Below are positions 23,576 through 35,010 of a DNA stretch of 64,000 nt, piece by piece. The DNA comes from Stictocephala bisonia (Eukaryota > Arthropoda > Insecta > Hemiptera > Membracidae): the NCBI GenBank assembly GCA_035578905.1, contig JAQJVL010000285.1, positions 284,001-348,000 on the forward strand, given 5' to 3'. The position numbers and the translations under genes are program-made. Below the pieces are notes generated by a model that saw only the letters and a list, made by a program, of their open reading frames with translations, made no database searches and was not told the origin of the DNA. How positions within the stretch are numbered: position 1 is the first letter of the stretch; every line of letters starts with the position of its first letter.

Positions 23576-24297
23576 GTAAAAAAAAAGAAAACAACAAAAT
23601 AATCAAATTTGTAAATTATATGAATGATTAAACCCATTCGCATATGTGACACTTCAATTAACATGTTTAAACCAGTGTTCTAGCCCACGGAAATACTGTA
23701 TAGCAATTATTGTTGTAGGTTTCCAGTCCTTTGTTCCACAAGTCCAAATTTTTAACTTTGTTCACTCGTTAAAAATAGTTTTATATTCGTAGCGACCAAA
23801 ACACTCAACATAAACAAAAAAAGTGGGATTTAGATAGATATTTAACTTCATTACGACCCCAAACTATGTTATTGTTTATTCTTCGAAGGTGTAAACTACA
23901 CTTCAAGTCGTGAAAGCAATATTGATGTAGAGACTCGTCGATATAATATAAAGCTTATTAAAAACTCAATTTATCGGATAAAAAAGTTTACTACAGCTTC
24001 CATTCTGAAAATGTCATTTCCGATCACTGTATGTTGATAGTAGGTTGGTTAGAAATTTCTAAATATGTGGTTTGGTTTGTATATTTCCAGTTATATTGCT
24101 GTAATAAAAATTTTTAATGCGTTGTAATTTACGGCAATCATAGATTCAATAACTATTAAACTTGAAGTTGTCTTACGAAGATATGGTTATCGCACTTTTC
24201 AATTAACAATTTGGTGTTACGTAAAAATTCTAGACTTTTAAATTGTTACACTGTAATTTCAAGAAAATAGAAATTGGTTGGATCTGCTTTTCAATAC
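23576..24297. other. AT-rich intergenic DNA
   Basis: Nothing recognised. Confidence 0.5.
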
Positions 24298-25212
24298 CAG
24301 TGCACACGTGTATGGGTGGGTTGAAGGGTTTTTACAACTGTAGGTGTTAGGTTGAGTGGGAGGGTCATCAACTCTATGCGTGTTTGAGTGGGTGAGAAGG
24401 TCATCACCTGTGTTTGGATGGATGGGAGGGTCATCACCACTGTATGTGTTGGGTGGGTGGGAGGGTCATCACCACTGTATGTGTTTGGGTGGGTTGGGGA
24501 GTCATCACCACTGTATGTTTGGATGGATGGGAGGGTTATCATTACTGTACGTGTTTAGATAAATAGAACGGTCATCACCACTGTACGTGTTTGGGTGGAT
24601 GGGAGGGTCATTACCACTGTATGTGTTTGGATAGATAGAACGGTCATCACCACTGAACGTATTTGGGTGGATGAGAGGGACATTACCACTGTATGTGTTT
24701 GGATAGATAGAACGGTCATCACCACTGTACGTGTTTAGATAGATAGAACGGTCATCAGCACTGTATGTGTTTGGATAGATAGAACGGTCATCACCACTAT
24801 ATGTGTTTGGATAGATATAATGGTCATCACCACTGTATGTGTTTGGATAGATAGAACGGTCATCACCACTATATGTGTTTGGATAGATATAATGGTCATC
24901 ACCACTGTATGTGTTTGGATAGATAGAACGGTCATCACCACTGTATGTGTTTGGGTAGATATAACGGTCATCACCACTGTATGTGTTTGGATAGATAGAA
25001 CAGTCATCACCACTGTATGTGTTTGGATAGATCGGAGGGTCATCATCACTGTACGTGTTTAGGTGGATGGGAGGGTCATCACAACTGTATGTGTTTGGAT
25101 AGATCGGAGGGTCATCATCACTCTACGTGTTTAGGTGGATGGGAGGGTCATCACAACTGTATGTGTTTGGATAGATGGGAGGGTCATCATCACCACTATA
25201 TGTCTTTGAGTG
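24298..25212. repeat. 36-bp minisatellite, array 2 (about 25 copies)
   Basis: Unit TGTTTGGATAGATAGAACGG + TCATCACCACTGTATG, 36 bp. The edges carry the GGATGGGAGGGTCATCACCA type seen in array 1 (3437-3666), while the core is dominated by the GATAGATAGAACGG type: an older outer and younger inner zone. The twelve-codon periodic open frames on both strands are a consequence of the 36-bp unit. Confidence 0.95.
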
Positions 25213-27424
25213 AGTGGGAAGGTGTTCTACTTAAATGTATACTAAATGGATAAACTTCACTTATAAGAAAGAACACCTAATAATCATTAGGAAATCCATT
25301 TGTTAAAAAATCATACCTGATAGTATCTTTTTATTCTGTTATAAATAGCAGTTGTTAAGAATCGTTTTCGTAAGACTGTTTTATATGTAAAGATCACCAT
25401 TTCACAACCAAGGTAACAAATGAAGGTAGAGGTTTTTTTTAATCAAAGAAACAGATTTTACTGAGCAATGACATGTAAGCAATACCAGCCTACAATGGAT
25501 AGCTATAGATGTTGTAGCCTCTTTCTTTTTGTTCAAAACAAAAGTCTAATCTGTCAATAAACTTGCCAGTTCTTCGTCTCACCACACTAGTGATCTTGGA
25601 TTCCCTCTTGATCAAGTCCTCTGCCTGCCAGAACGTCTCACCTCCAGGGAGCGAGAGATGACGTACGGCCGCGGTATAATAACACCTCACACCGCGGCAC
25701 AGCGTGATCAACAAATCATTTCAGCACCTGCCACTTGAGTGCAGGGGCTCCCATCATGGCCGCTGTGACGCTATAAACGGCAATTTATCGTTTTCCGATG
25801 TTTACGAGGAACCGTCCTCGTCATAACGACGTAGGGACGTACGTTTGCTGCGGTTTTATCATCGCCTTAATTTATCTAGTCGTTCATCGAGTGGACAAGA
25901 GCTGAGGAGGGATCGTAAATAAGCCGTGTAACATCACATCTAGCTGCTTTTTGGAGGGGATGAATCCACCCTGGACAGATGTTTTGTGCCCTAAACACTC
26001 GCGGCTGTCTCTTATTTGGTTAGGAATCCGGTCGACAATCAAATTTGTTAGTGCGCCCCTAAAATAACAAAGCGGTCAAGCGGAATCGGGTTCCGGAGGG
26101 AGAACAGTCACCTGGGTCTCCTCTCTATGTATTATTCAGTCGCCAGCCGAGCTAGGGCGTGCTGATTGCTCTGATATATGTATTGTAATTGTTGACACAG
26201 CTGATCTATAGTGGCTCTATTAATATGGTGATTTAGTGTTGGCATGGTGAAATATTGGCGATACCAGTCGATTTGTTGGGGAAGGTTTCGCAACAAACTA
26301 CTGCACTGTATGAAGGCGGTTGATTAATTGTACTGGCTCCAACTCGCAACTTTGGTTATCTGTCACTCCCGGCAATTTGTTGTCGTCGGAGTCCCAGCTC
26401 CATTCATAACACACCATCTACTTGAGAACACACTCGTGGCAGTGATAAGTGGTTTTGTTAGTGTTTGCCTCATCTTTACAGTATTAAATGAATAATTCAT
26501 AAATTTACTATTTATATCACGACGGATTGTATGTTTATATTTTTCATTTGCTAATTAGTTTATAAACTTAAATCTCAAACAATACGAAACAATCTTTGAA
26601 AAGAATAGTAAAATCATTCCTTAACTTCAGTATAATGATTAATTTTTGTACGATTCTACGTATTTAATTATTGTGGCCACTATGATAAATTAATAATAGA
26701 GCTAGTTCGTTCGACAAAATATATTTTATACTGTACAGAGTAATAAAATGTCCCATGAAAAATGTAATGTTACATTCCCAATTATACCTTTTATTCCATA
26801 AATAAACAAAAAGCAAACAAATTATTGAAATTAATCTAGATGTTCATTTAAAAAAAATCAGTTTTTATTTATTTAAAGTACGGTTCATTTAAAAGAACCG
26901 TCAACGCCAGAGATATCTCACGGTTTGCAGGCATAAATAGTCGGAACCAACTACCGTAAAACTGACCACTTCACTTAATAGTAGAGATAAAAAACTACAT
27001 ATAAATAGATTGCTCATGGAGTAGGAAAGATTGTGCTAATTTTACACCTGGAAAAGGCTCAAGTGTGCAGTATATCTCCACTTTATAAAACTCTTTCCTT
27101 TTTAAGTTTGTTTTTCCTACATAAATACAATAAAATATAGCCTATCTATTTTAGTTTTTGATCTAAAGCTAAAAATAAGACAATACTTTCAACAGAACTG
27201 TAAGTAAAAAACTAAAATTGTTTAATTAGGTACAAGCAGTCGTTTAATGTTGATGAAATTTTAATTTACGTAGAAGTGTGCTAAAATTTTAAAATTTTGA
27301 AATGTTGCTTTTTTTCAACTGGTACTATGAGTGTTCTGAATATTTTATGTTTGAGAATCTATTTAAATGTAATAAACACTGCTTTGCTTATTAACACTTC
27401 CGTATTTTGATGTCATAACCAACG
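25213..27424. other. Intergenic DNA with the longest GC-richer block, about 25560-26440
   Basis: 25560-26440 is non-repetitive, GC-richer than its surroundings and free of transposon signs. It contains CTATAAACGGCAATTTATCG, CGCCTTAATTTATC and CACAGCTGATC among GC-rich words. No ORF spans it. It is the best candidate here for conserved regulatory DNA or an untranslated exon, but composition is the only evidence. 26440-27420 is AT-rich without features. Confidence 0.4.
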
Positions 27425-27610
27425 ATAGTCATGGTTCGAATGTTGTTTATGGAAAAGAACTAAGTACCAGGTTTGTCAGTTAGCTGAAAATCAGACCAAT
27501 ACTACGTGGTTTAGATTCCACCTAAAGCTGTATGTACATGTAGGCAGGCGATGTTGATGTTACCGTATTGAAAATTACGTTAGAGACCTCGGTCACTGAA
27601 ACTCATTTTA
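27425..27610 (+). mobile_element. SINE family, copy C (partial)
   Basis: GCTGAAAATCAGACCAATAC at 27483 and the following ACGTGG...ATTC...TAAAGCT match the reverse complement of copy B (18735-18815). The upstream part (GGTTCGAATG at 27433, GAACTAAGTACC at 27457) parallels the head side of copy B. Strongly diverged after about 27540. Confidence 0.55.
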
Positions 27611-27714
27611 TTCAATCCTCCATCACGACCCTCTATTTATAGAGTTTAATTAAGAAATTCTTCATATCGCAGAACTTGCCTAAGAGTCCATAACGTATAT
27701 AAGTGTTTATCGTT

Positions 27715-27780
27715 TCAGTTGTGACGCAATGGTCGAGTCGTAAAGGACACTTGTCCAGCATTGCAGACATCCGGTGAATG
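27715..27780 (+). other. tRNA-like sequence, probably a SINE head
   Basis: GTGACGCAATGGTCGAGTCG followed by TAAAGGACACTTGTCCAGC resembles the 5' half of a serine/leucine-type tRNA with an A-box-like TGGTCGAGT. No good B box follows at the expected spacing and no acceptor stem pairs, so it is not a tRNA gene. Most likely it is a decayed tRNA-derived SINE head. Confidence 0.35.
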
Positions 27781-30104
27781 TACATGACAGTTGTGTTACT
27801 GAATATTTATTTATAATGTAACAATTGTTAATTGTCTCATTATAATGATTTTAGAGAATTGTGTCTAGAAAATGTTAAATATTGTAAGAACTGAGAGATT
27901 TGGGTGTTTGGTTCTTTTACCAAAAGTTTTCAATATAAATTCTCCAAGTTTTGAGAAAAATTCAGAATCTTCCCCTTTCAAATAAAAAAGTAGTTTTTTT
28001 CCCATTTAAATTAGCTAAATAACCAGTATATTCACGTTTGTTAATTTCCTGTCAATTTCATGCGACATGTTTTCTGAAGTCAACATGTTTGGTGAGCCTT
28101 ACCTGTTCGATTGTCCTGGTTTAGAGGGTTCTTATTGGTTGATTTAGCTTCTAGAGTAAGGAGGGGGTAAGTCCGTTGGTGGAAGGTTTGCGGGCGTTCG
28201 GGCAGTTTGAAGTTATCTTTTGGCGAGTGACCACGTTTGTTCTTCACGGCGATTTTAACCGTTCGGAGTTTTGGTTTTCCAGATCGGCAATTTTCCTTTT
28301 CGCTTGTGAGTGAGTGAGCGTATGTCGCGCTTTGTTGTGGTCACGTTTTGGGAGTAATACCTCCAGGACAGCTACATCTCCCGGAGGCAATTTTCAATTT
28401 TCTCAATTTTTTTTAATTTTTTGAGATATTTTTCAATTTTTGTAATTTTTTAATTTTAAGCAATTTTGGCAAATTTTTCAATTTAAGGCAATATTTCCAA
28501 TTTAAAGCAATTTTGAAACTAAGAATTAATTAATAAAAAAAGGCTCTGGTCTGAAGATATTTAATTTATTTTAATTTATTTGTGTTCCCTTTAATTTAAT
28601 AAAGAAAGATATTTTATTTTCGTTTTTATTATTATTTGTAGAAGAAATCCAATTTTATTTTGTTGAAGTTATAAGAAGAAAAATAAAGAAGTATTTTTAT
28701 CATTGAAGAAGTTTTATTTTAATCTCTCATTTTAGTTGTTCAACATATCAAAAATAAATAGTAGCTTTAAGTTAAGGCTACAATATCAAGTCAAAATTGT
28801 TAAACGTTTCGGGTCTACACTAAAAATTAACGGCATTTTTTAGGGAACATTTTTAGTTTATTATGCGTACGTAATAAGCTCGACGGATTCAAATTCAAAT
28901 AATTTGTTTTCGTAAGATGTACATGTTATTCATACAACAGTTTTGTTCTTTGCGTACACATAACTTAAGTATTACTGAAACTATTACCTAAATTAGGCGC
29001 CTACATTGTAACATGCAGCATACTTATTTTTATGTTTTATTATCATTAAAATAACCATTAATGTAATAATACATCTTTTTTTACTAATTCGTCTTTGTTT
29101 ATTTTAAAGATTAATTTTACAATATAAATAAGATGAATTTTTAAATTAGAATTGAAAATTCCAGGTTTAAAACTTAGTTAATATTCTTAACTATAATACT
29201 GTTCATACTTTAACAATAATACTTTGGCACTAATAAAATATGCAGAAAAATAATGAAGAGTTGATGAAGTAAATCCATAATTCGTTTTCTTCCAGGCTGT
29301 GTCGGACAAGTAAGGTATACTCTGCTCGAGGGAAAGTGTACACCGTATATTCAGCCCAAGCGTTTCGACGATATTTCCAGATAAGAAATGTTTCTCCAGT
29401 AAGAAATAAGGTGTTAGATGACTTTGAGGTGTGTTTGTGTTCAGTTCTTAATCGTTTTAACAGTGCTTGGTATAGTTTAATCATCAGTTTATATTTATTA
29501 CAGTTATTTAGTTTTAGAGCTATTACAAGTTTTTTTATTTAGATGTGACAGTAATGTTATAGGATACCCTGTATAACTTATATAATTATCAGCGTTTAGT
29601 GCTATGCTAATATTTAGGCCATTACATAACTGGAGAAAGTTATTTGCTAAAATATTGTGAAAGTTCGACATCATAAAACTTATTTATATTTATTCATTTT
29701 ATTTGATAAGATATAGATAGAGTACTTGGTTTTATCACAATCATCAGACCACAGTCAAAAAGATTTTTGAAAAGGATCAGCTGATGCTTCTACTGGTATT
29801 TATTTGTTATATAGTGTGTTTATGTAATGATATTTACAGAAAAAGTTAGCCATTTGTTATAAAAAAGCCTATATTAATTTATCCCCACGAATTCCAATGG
29901 ATGTCTTCTAATAATAGCGTTTGGTGGCTTAAGAAAAACTAAAAAATAAATTTGTTCCAATTTTTATCCTTTCAGCGACTAATAAGCAAACAAGGGGTGC
30001 CGAATAGTTGGTGTATTAACTGGCCAAACATTATAGATTTATTAATTGGTCAAAAGTTATTGGTTTATTAAGGGGCGCCGCCTCCCCCGCAAAAAAACGC
30101 CAAA
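27781..30104. other. Intergenic DNA; AATTTT-rich low-complexity tract at 28388-28515
   Basis: 28070-28380 is GC-richer (GGGCGTTCGGGCAG, GTGAGTGAGTGAGCG), followed by an AATTTTTCAATTT-type low-complexity tract and then several AATAAAG words (28600-28690). The order GC-rich leader, low-complexity tract, AATAAA could be a solo LTR or a LINE 5' end, but I find no terminal TG...CA pair or duplicate copy. The rest is AT-rich. Confidence 0.3.
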
Positions 30105-30270
30105 ATATGGGTTTGTATTTCAACGATTATGTCCGTAATAATGATCGTTCCGTAACACTTGAAGTGTCAGTTGAAAGGGGAAGACATGTTCTACGGGACC
30201 ATAAGTTGGCTTTTGTAAGAATTTGAGTACTTTTATATTTTTATCATGGTTAAATATCTGACACTTTAAA
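30105..30270. repeat. Dispersed repeat E, copy 1
   Basis: Matches 38372-38533 at roughly 70% by eye: GGGTTTGTATTTCAACGATT, TAACACTTGAAGTGTCA, GACCATAAGTTGGCTTTTG, GGTTAAATATCTGACACTTT. The match stops at TTTAAA (30265-30270), the place where in copy 2 a fold-back element begins. Confidence 0.7.
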
Positions 30271-31073
30271 CGCTATTATTAATGATTTTGCACTAAAAAA
30301 CTCATAATATCAATTTATGATCTACTATAATGGACCTTTAATAATAATAAAGAGTTTACTATAACTATAATAACAAACACGAACTGTACAATTGACATAG
30401 AAAAGCATGTTTTGGGCTTGTGACCGTTAAAATACATTGATACTTTAGGGATGTCTGCGGCTGCCACCTTAAGGCATACTTATCTTCTGCTAGATTATCA
30501 TGATGGAGAAAATAAAAAAAATTGTAAAGAAGTGACTTTATGGATGATAAATACAATTGTCGATGATTTATGTCTAAGTAAGAGTGAAGTCATATTTCAC
30601 TTCCGGCGACAGTTGGCCCAATACATACATGACACTAAATCATGTACAAAGGGCAATGTTAAGTCTGACAAAAGGGCTACTAACAAGAGCATTAATTCCC
30701 CGCCCTCATGGCCGTATGTAAATGTGACCAGTCGAGTGGTAGGGGTTCCACGGCGGGAGAGCGTGTCGGAACAGGTCTACGACAAAGAAGGGGATGTTAC
30801 TTCAGCTGCCAGGGGTGCGTGAAACGTGCAGTAATTGCCAAAATGCCCAGGGCAATATTATTTTTCGGGCCTCAGATTAGACCTCAGCCGCTTCGGGCTC
30901 GATAAACAGCCGCGATGCAACTGAGCCGTGAAGAGCTTGAAGCAACACGGTTGGGGGGTTGTCTACCCCTACTTCTACGACTGTACCTTCTACTAGTAAA
31001 TAGGCCTACTCTACCGGCCGTGGGTCACAAAGATCTGAGCTGTCGAGATATGTGACTGGGGACGGACCGAGAC
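30271..31073. other. Intergenic DNA with a GC-rich Cys-containing open frame (30708-30905)
   Basis: 30690-31070 is clearly GC-richer than its flanks. The plus-strand frame at 30708-30905 (about 65 residues) reads VCKCDQSSGRG near its start and CYFSCQGCVKRAV in its middle, superficially like the first zinc finger of nuclear receptors. The spacing of the cysteines does not fit that fold and an overlapping longer frame (30451-30822) competes, so I make no gene call. Confidence 0.25.
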
Positions 31074-32511
31074 CATCGATGTATACTACTCTAACTGGAT
31101 CGCACACTCCGTTCTGTGAATGCGAGCCGGCTCACTGCTCTACCCCCACCAAAGTACTGGTATCCAGCGCTGCCTAACTGACTTGTCTTCAATGTAACGG
31201 TGGACATATTTTAACATTACAATAGAAACGTTTCGCTGATTGCCATTATAGCTAAGTCAGTATTTAGTGTATAGTTTCAAAAACATCTCAGGAAAGTTTT
31301 ATGATCTACAAACAATTAATTAGAGTCCCAAAGTAGGAATTGCATAAAAAACCTGCAGTATATATGTTACTGACTGTCACAAGATAAAGCTTTCTTAACT
31401 GTTACCGTACATAAAATAAAATTCGTTATTATTGTAAAATGCATTTATTGTGCATATAAATACATTTATTACTTGTACAATATTACATAACAGAATGATT
31501 GGCAAGAAAAGCAAAAAATAAAAACAAACACCTCCAAAAATCTGTAAATTTAAACAATCTCCTAATATACTATAATATCTCTATGTATTAAGAAAGAAAA
31601 CCCATACACAAAGGTCCACATCAAGGTTACTTGATCTAGTATATCATATACATTGAACCATACAATTAAGTTTAAACTTGACAAACTCATTGACAAAGTA
31701 AACTTTTACAAATTCTGCAGTTACGATGATATAGGCCTAGGCCTATTGCATAACAGTTTATAAACAACTAGACATTTACAACTATCTATATGAGAGAACG
31801 TTATATTATATAGATCGATGGTTATTTCCCAGTTCTTTGCAATTGCTATAAACATATTAAACATTAATTTTTGTTAAAATAAAAATGTTAAACTAGAGGA
31901 CTCCTAATAAAATCGACTCAGTTGTCCTGTAAATGGTTTTTAAAACGCTTTGATTGAACCCCACATAAATACAATGTTTCCTCATTTCATCATAATCCAT
32001 CATGACAAACAAGGTCACGCTCATAGCCTTTGTGGGTGATTATCTGGGACAAGAAGTATAATGTCAGATGTGAATACACCCATACTTAAAACCTTCCATG
32101 GGAAAACATACAAAACGATCCCAAACTTTCATGAAAATCGGTTGAATGAGTAGCAATAAATAAAGAATAAACAGACAGAAACACAGGCAGACATTCGTTT
32201 TACATATACACATATAGATTTTACATACCTAGGAAAAGAAAGTGACTTCTTTTTGTATAAGAACTGTTGCACTTGTAAGCTGCGCAATACGAAGGCATAT
32301 TCGTCAACTATTGCACTCATTAACAACCATTTCATGAAGCTATGACGAAAAAGGTAGGAAAGTCTACAGGAACGCCATGCAAAACAGTGGTTCACGGTGT
32401 CTTTGAGTACAGTGCTCTGATGGGAGAACATTCCGCTTACCCTTGAGAATGTTCTCCGCTACGTTTCGCCCGTTCCGATAGCGATCCAGTTAGAGTAGTT
32501 ATACATCGATG
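31074..32511. mobile_element. Segment bounded by a 31-bp inverted repeat
   Basis: 31074-31103 (starting CATCGATGTATA, ending CTAACTGGATCGC) and 32481-32511 are reverse complements over 30-31 bp with a single one-base gap. The 1.44-kb span between them is mostly AT-rich and non-coding. Near its right side (about 32120-32220) it has AACTTTCATGAAAATCGGTT followed by a CAGACAGAAACACAGGCAGA tract, a combination common in insect transposon interiors. A non-autonomous DNA transposon is plausible; no target-site duplication is visible at the ends of the arms, and the superfamily is unknown. Confidence 0.5.
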
Positions 32512-35010
32512 ACCGAAACTAAAAATAGAAATTTGAAAGTATCACGTACATTTTTTTTATACAAATTCAAGAAAATATTTTATCTGAGCCAGCTAGTAGC
32601 TGTTCAACAAAATTTTGGTCAGTTTCTACAAATAGTATAACAATTTGTCTATCACATATCTATTTTATATTGTTTTTACATTTTACTGCCCTCTTGTTGG
32701 TTTTTGAAATTTTCTTTATTTATACTATTATTTATCATATTTAAATGTTTTGTTGTTACAAGTACATTTTATATTATTCTTAAGTTTTATTTGTGTTGTT
32801 GTTATATTACGTATTTCCTAATATTTACTGCATTGTTTTTATTTGTTGTTTAGCTTTTTGTTGAAAGGTTAATTATGTATAGCCTACCCGGTAGAAACAT
32901 TAATTTGCATTTAAATAAAATAAAAGGAAATAAATGTTATTGAAAAATGCTAACAAAATGTGACCACCATATTAGAAAATTAAGATCGTTTCCGTTAATT
33001 CACTACTACTAGTTTTTTTTCCGTTAATTCACTACCTCTTGATAAATATTCTATTGCTCTTTTTTATGTCCACTGTGGTATTCCTTATCAACTAATAATC
33101 AGATATCGCTGGCCTTATCTTAACGCTATTCAAGAACTTACACACAGAGAGAGCATTCGGCAGTAAGTCTATCATTGGATTTACCAGTTTGTGATCAACT
33201 TTAGTAGCCACCTAACCTAACCTAACGAAACCATAATTGCAATAAAGAAAAGTAGTGGTAGTGAACTAACAGAAAAAGTAGTTGTAGTGAATGAACGGAA
33301 AAGGTCAAAAAAATTAATAGCCTATGTTAACGTAGTCGTAGTAGGCACTTCCTCTCAAATAGATCCAAGCAGAAGGAAAATTATATAGCTGCTAAATAAA
33401 ACATATCTGATTCTGATTTTACCTATAAATTATTAAATCCAATTCAGAGTCATGAGATGGAAAAATATATTTATTTGTTTAAAACAGTTTAATATACTGT
33501 AATAGTACTTTGTTGTATGTTTTGTATAAAATAATACAATGTTAATGTTAATAACATAATATATAAATCATATTTGTACTCTTAGTTGTACAAATATAAA
33601 AATATATTGATTTTGATTTGATAGTTTCAACAAAAATCACTAAAAAATCTTTAATTATTTAATTAAGTTACTTTTTATATAAAATATCAAACTTTTTATA
33701 TTATATTATGTCTGAAAAGGAACCGTGTTTTATGAGCCTTTAGAAACAGTTCAGATGTAGCCTATCTTGAATTAACACCAAATAAAATAATATAACGTAC
33801 GTGTAGTACTTTGCTACATTTGTTAAGATCCTTGGAAAGTTAATAAATTACAAATTCTTTGCTTGAACCTTTATCTTGATAGTAATTGTTCCAAGAATGC
33901 TTTAACGGTCATATATTTTGGATTTTTTTTAAAACAATAATCTATAAGACTTTACTAAGTAAATATTAATTTTTAAAAATACAACAAAAATTCTAAAATA
34001 CTGTCAAAACATAAACATATTTGTAATAACACATTCATAAATTAGTTTAATTCCAAGATCTGTCACACTGAATGGAGATTTTTACCTTTACATGAAAATT
34101 AAAAACAGAGGAATTATCGGTCTATAATATTCCACAAATATTAACCTAAGTAAATCTTTAACGAAGGAGAAAGTAATTGCAGTAACAGTAATAAACACTC
34201 GGCCAACACCTCAAATAACTCATGCATAGAACACGCCAGCCCCAAGCTAAACAGCGAGACAAAGGAAATAAATTGACATTTCAATTATAGCAGCGAGCAA
34301 CAATATTTCGTTTCAGGCGAAGTAGGCGTTACCATTGTTTATGTAATGGACTGCAAGCAATATGTTACAGCCGACCGTCCCTAACTAGCTAACCCATTAT
34401 CTGAATGGGCTAGAGATTACTGACTGCAGTATATTCTGTCCCAGGCGAGCCTATCAATATGTATAAGACGACTCCCGACCCTACCTATCGCTTATCTTCA
34501 CCGGGTTGATGTGTGTGTTCATCCGCCACGTTTACAAAAGGGAAACAGGTCGATCCATCACGGAGAATAATGGAGGATTCTTTGTATCGTCTGACAGGAT
34601 CAAAGTCGGCGCTGAATGCTGTAGTCACGCGCGCGTTTCTCTTGTCATTGTTTTGATTTGTCGACATCAACCGCGGCTGCTAAGCAGATTGTCCTAATCC
34701 GGGCACACACATGTGTGCCGCCCGATAACGACTCAACTTTACATTTGGTAGACGCCACTTCATAACTGCAGAAGGCCTAATGGTTGCAAATAGAGTGCCG
34801 CGTGTGTTTGTTCACGGACAACAAGCCCTTACTTCGCTATGGGGTGGTTCTCTACGCTTGCTAATCCTTCCCTCCATGGTTCTCTCTCAGCCATTATATC
34901 AATATAAAAGCTCAGCCTGCTGTAATTCTCCTAGGTAAGAAAGTTTTACTATCTAGAATACCCTTCGTGTCAGGGATAGTATAAATAACCTTGAATTGGT
35001 TCATGTAGGG
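32512..35010. other. AT-rich intergenic DNA, GC-richer block at about 34180-34860
   Basis: 32512-34180 is AT-rich without features. 34180-34860 is GC-richer (for example TGACTGCAGTATATTC, GTCGACATCAACCGCGGC) with both strands open at 34485-34697. No domain is recognisable. Possible regulatory DNA. Confidence 0.35.

Noticed and set aside
24735..25253. 12-residue periodic proteins on both strands
   Set aside because: The 36-bp unit equals twelve codons, so periodic frames are inevitable on both strands; no start context or domain.
28070..28700. Solo LTR
   Set aside because: A GC-rich leader, low-complexity tract and AATAAA words are present, but I find no TG/CA termini, target duplication or second copy.
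30708..30905. Nuclear-receptor-type zinc finger (CYFSCQGCVKRAV)
   Set aside because: The spacing between the first and second cysteine pairs is about twice the family value, the KGFF segment after the second pair is absent and no second finger follows.
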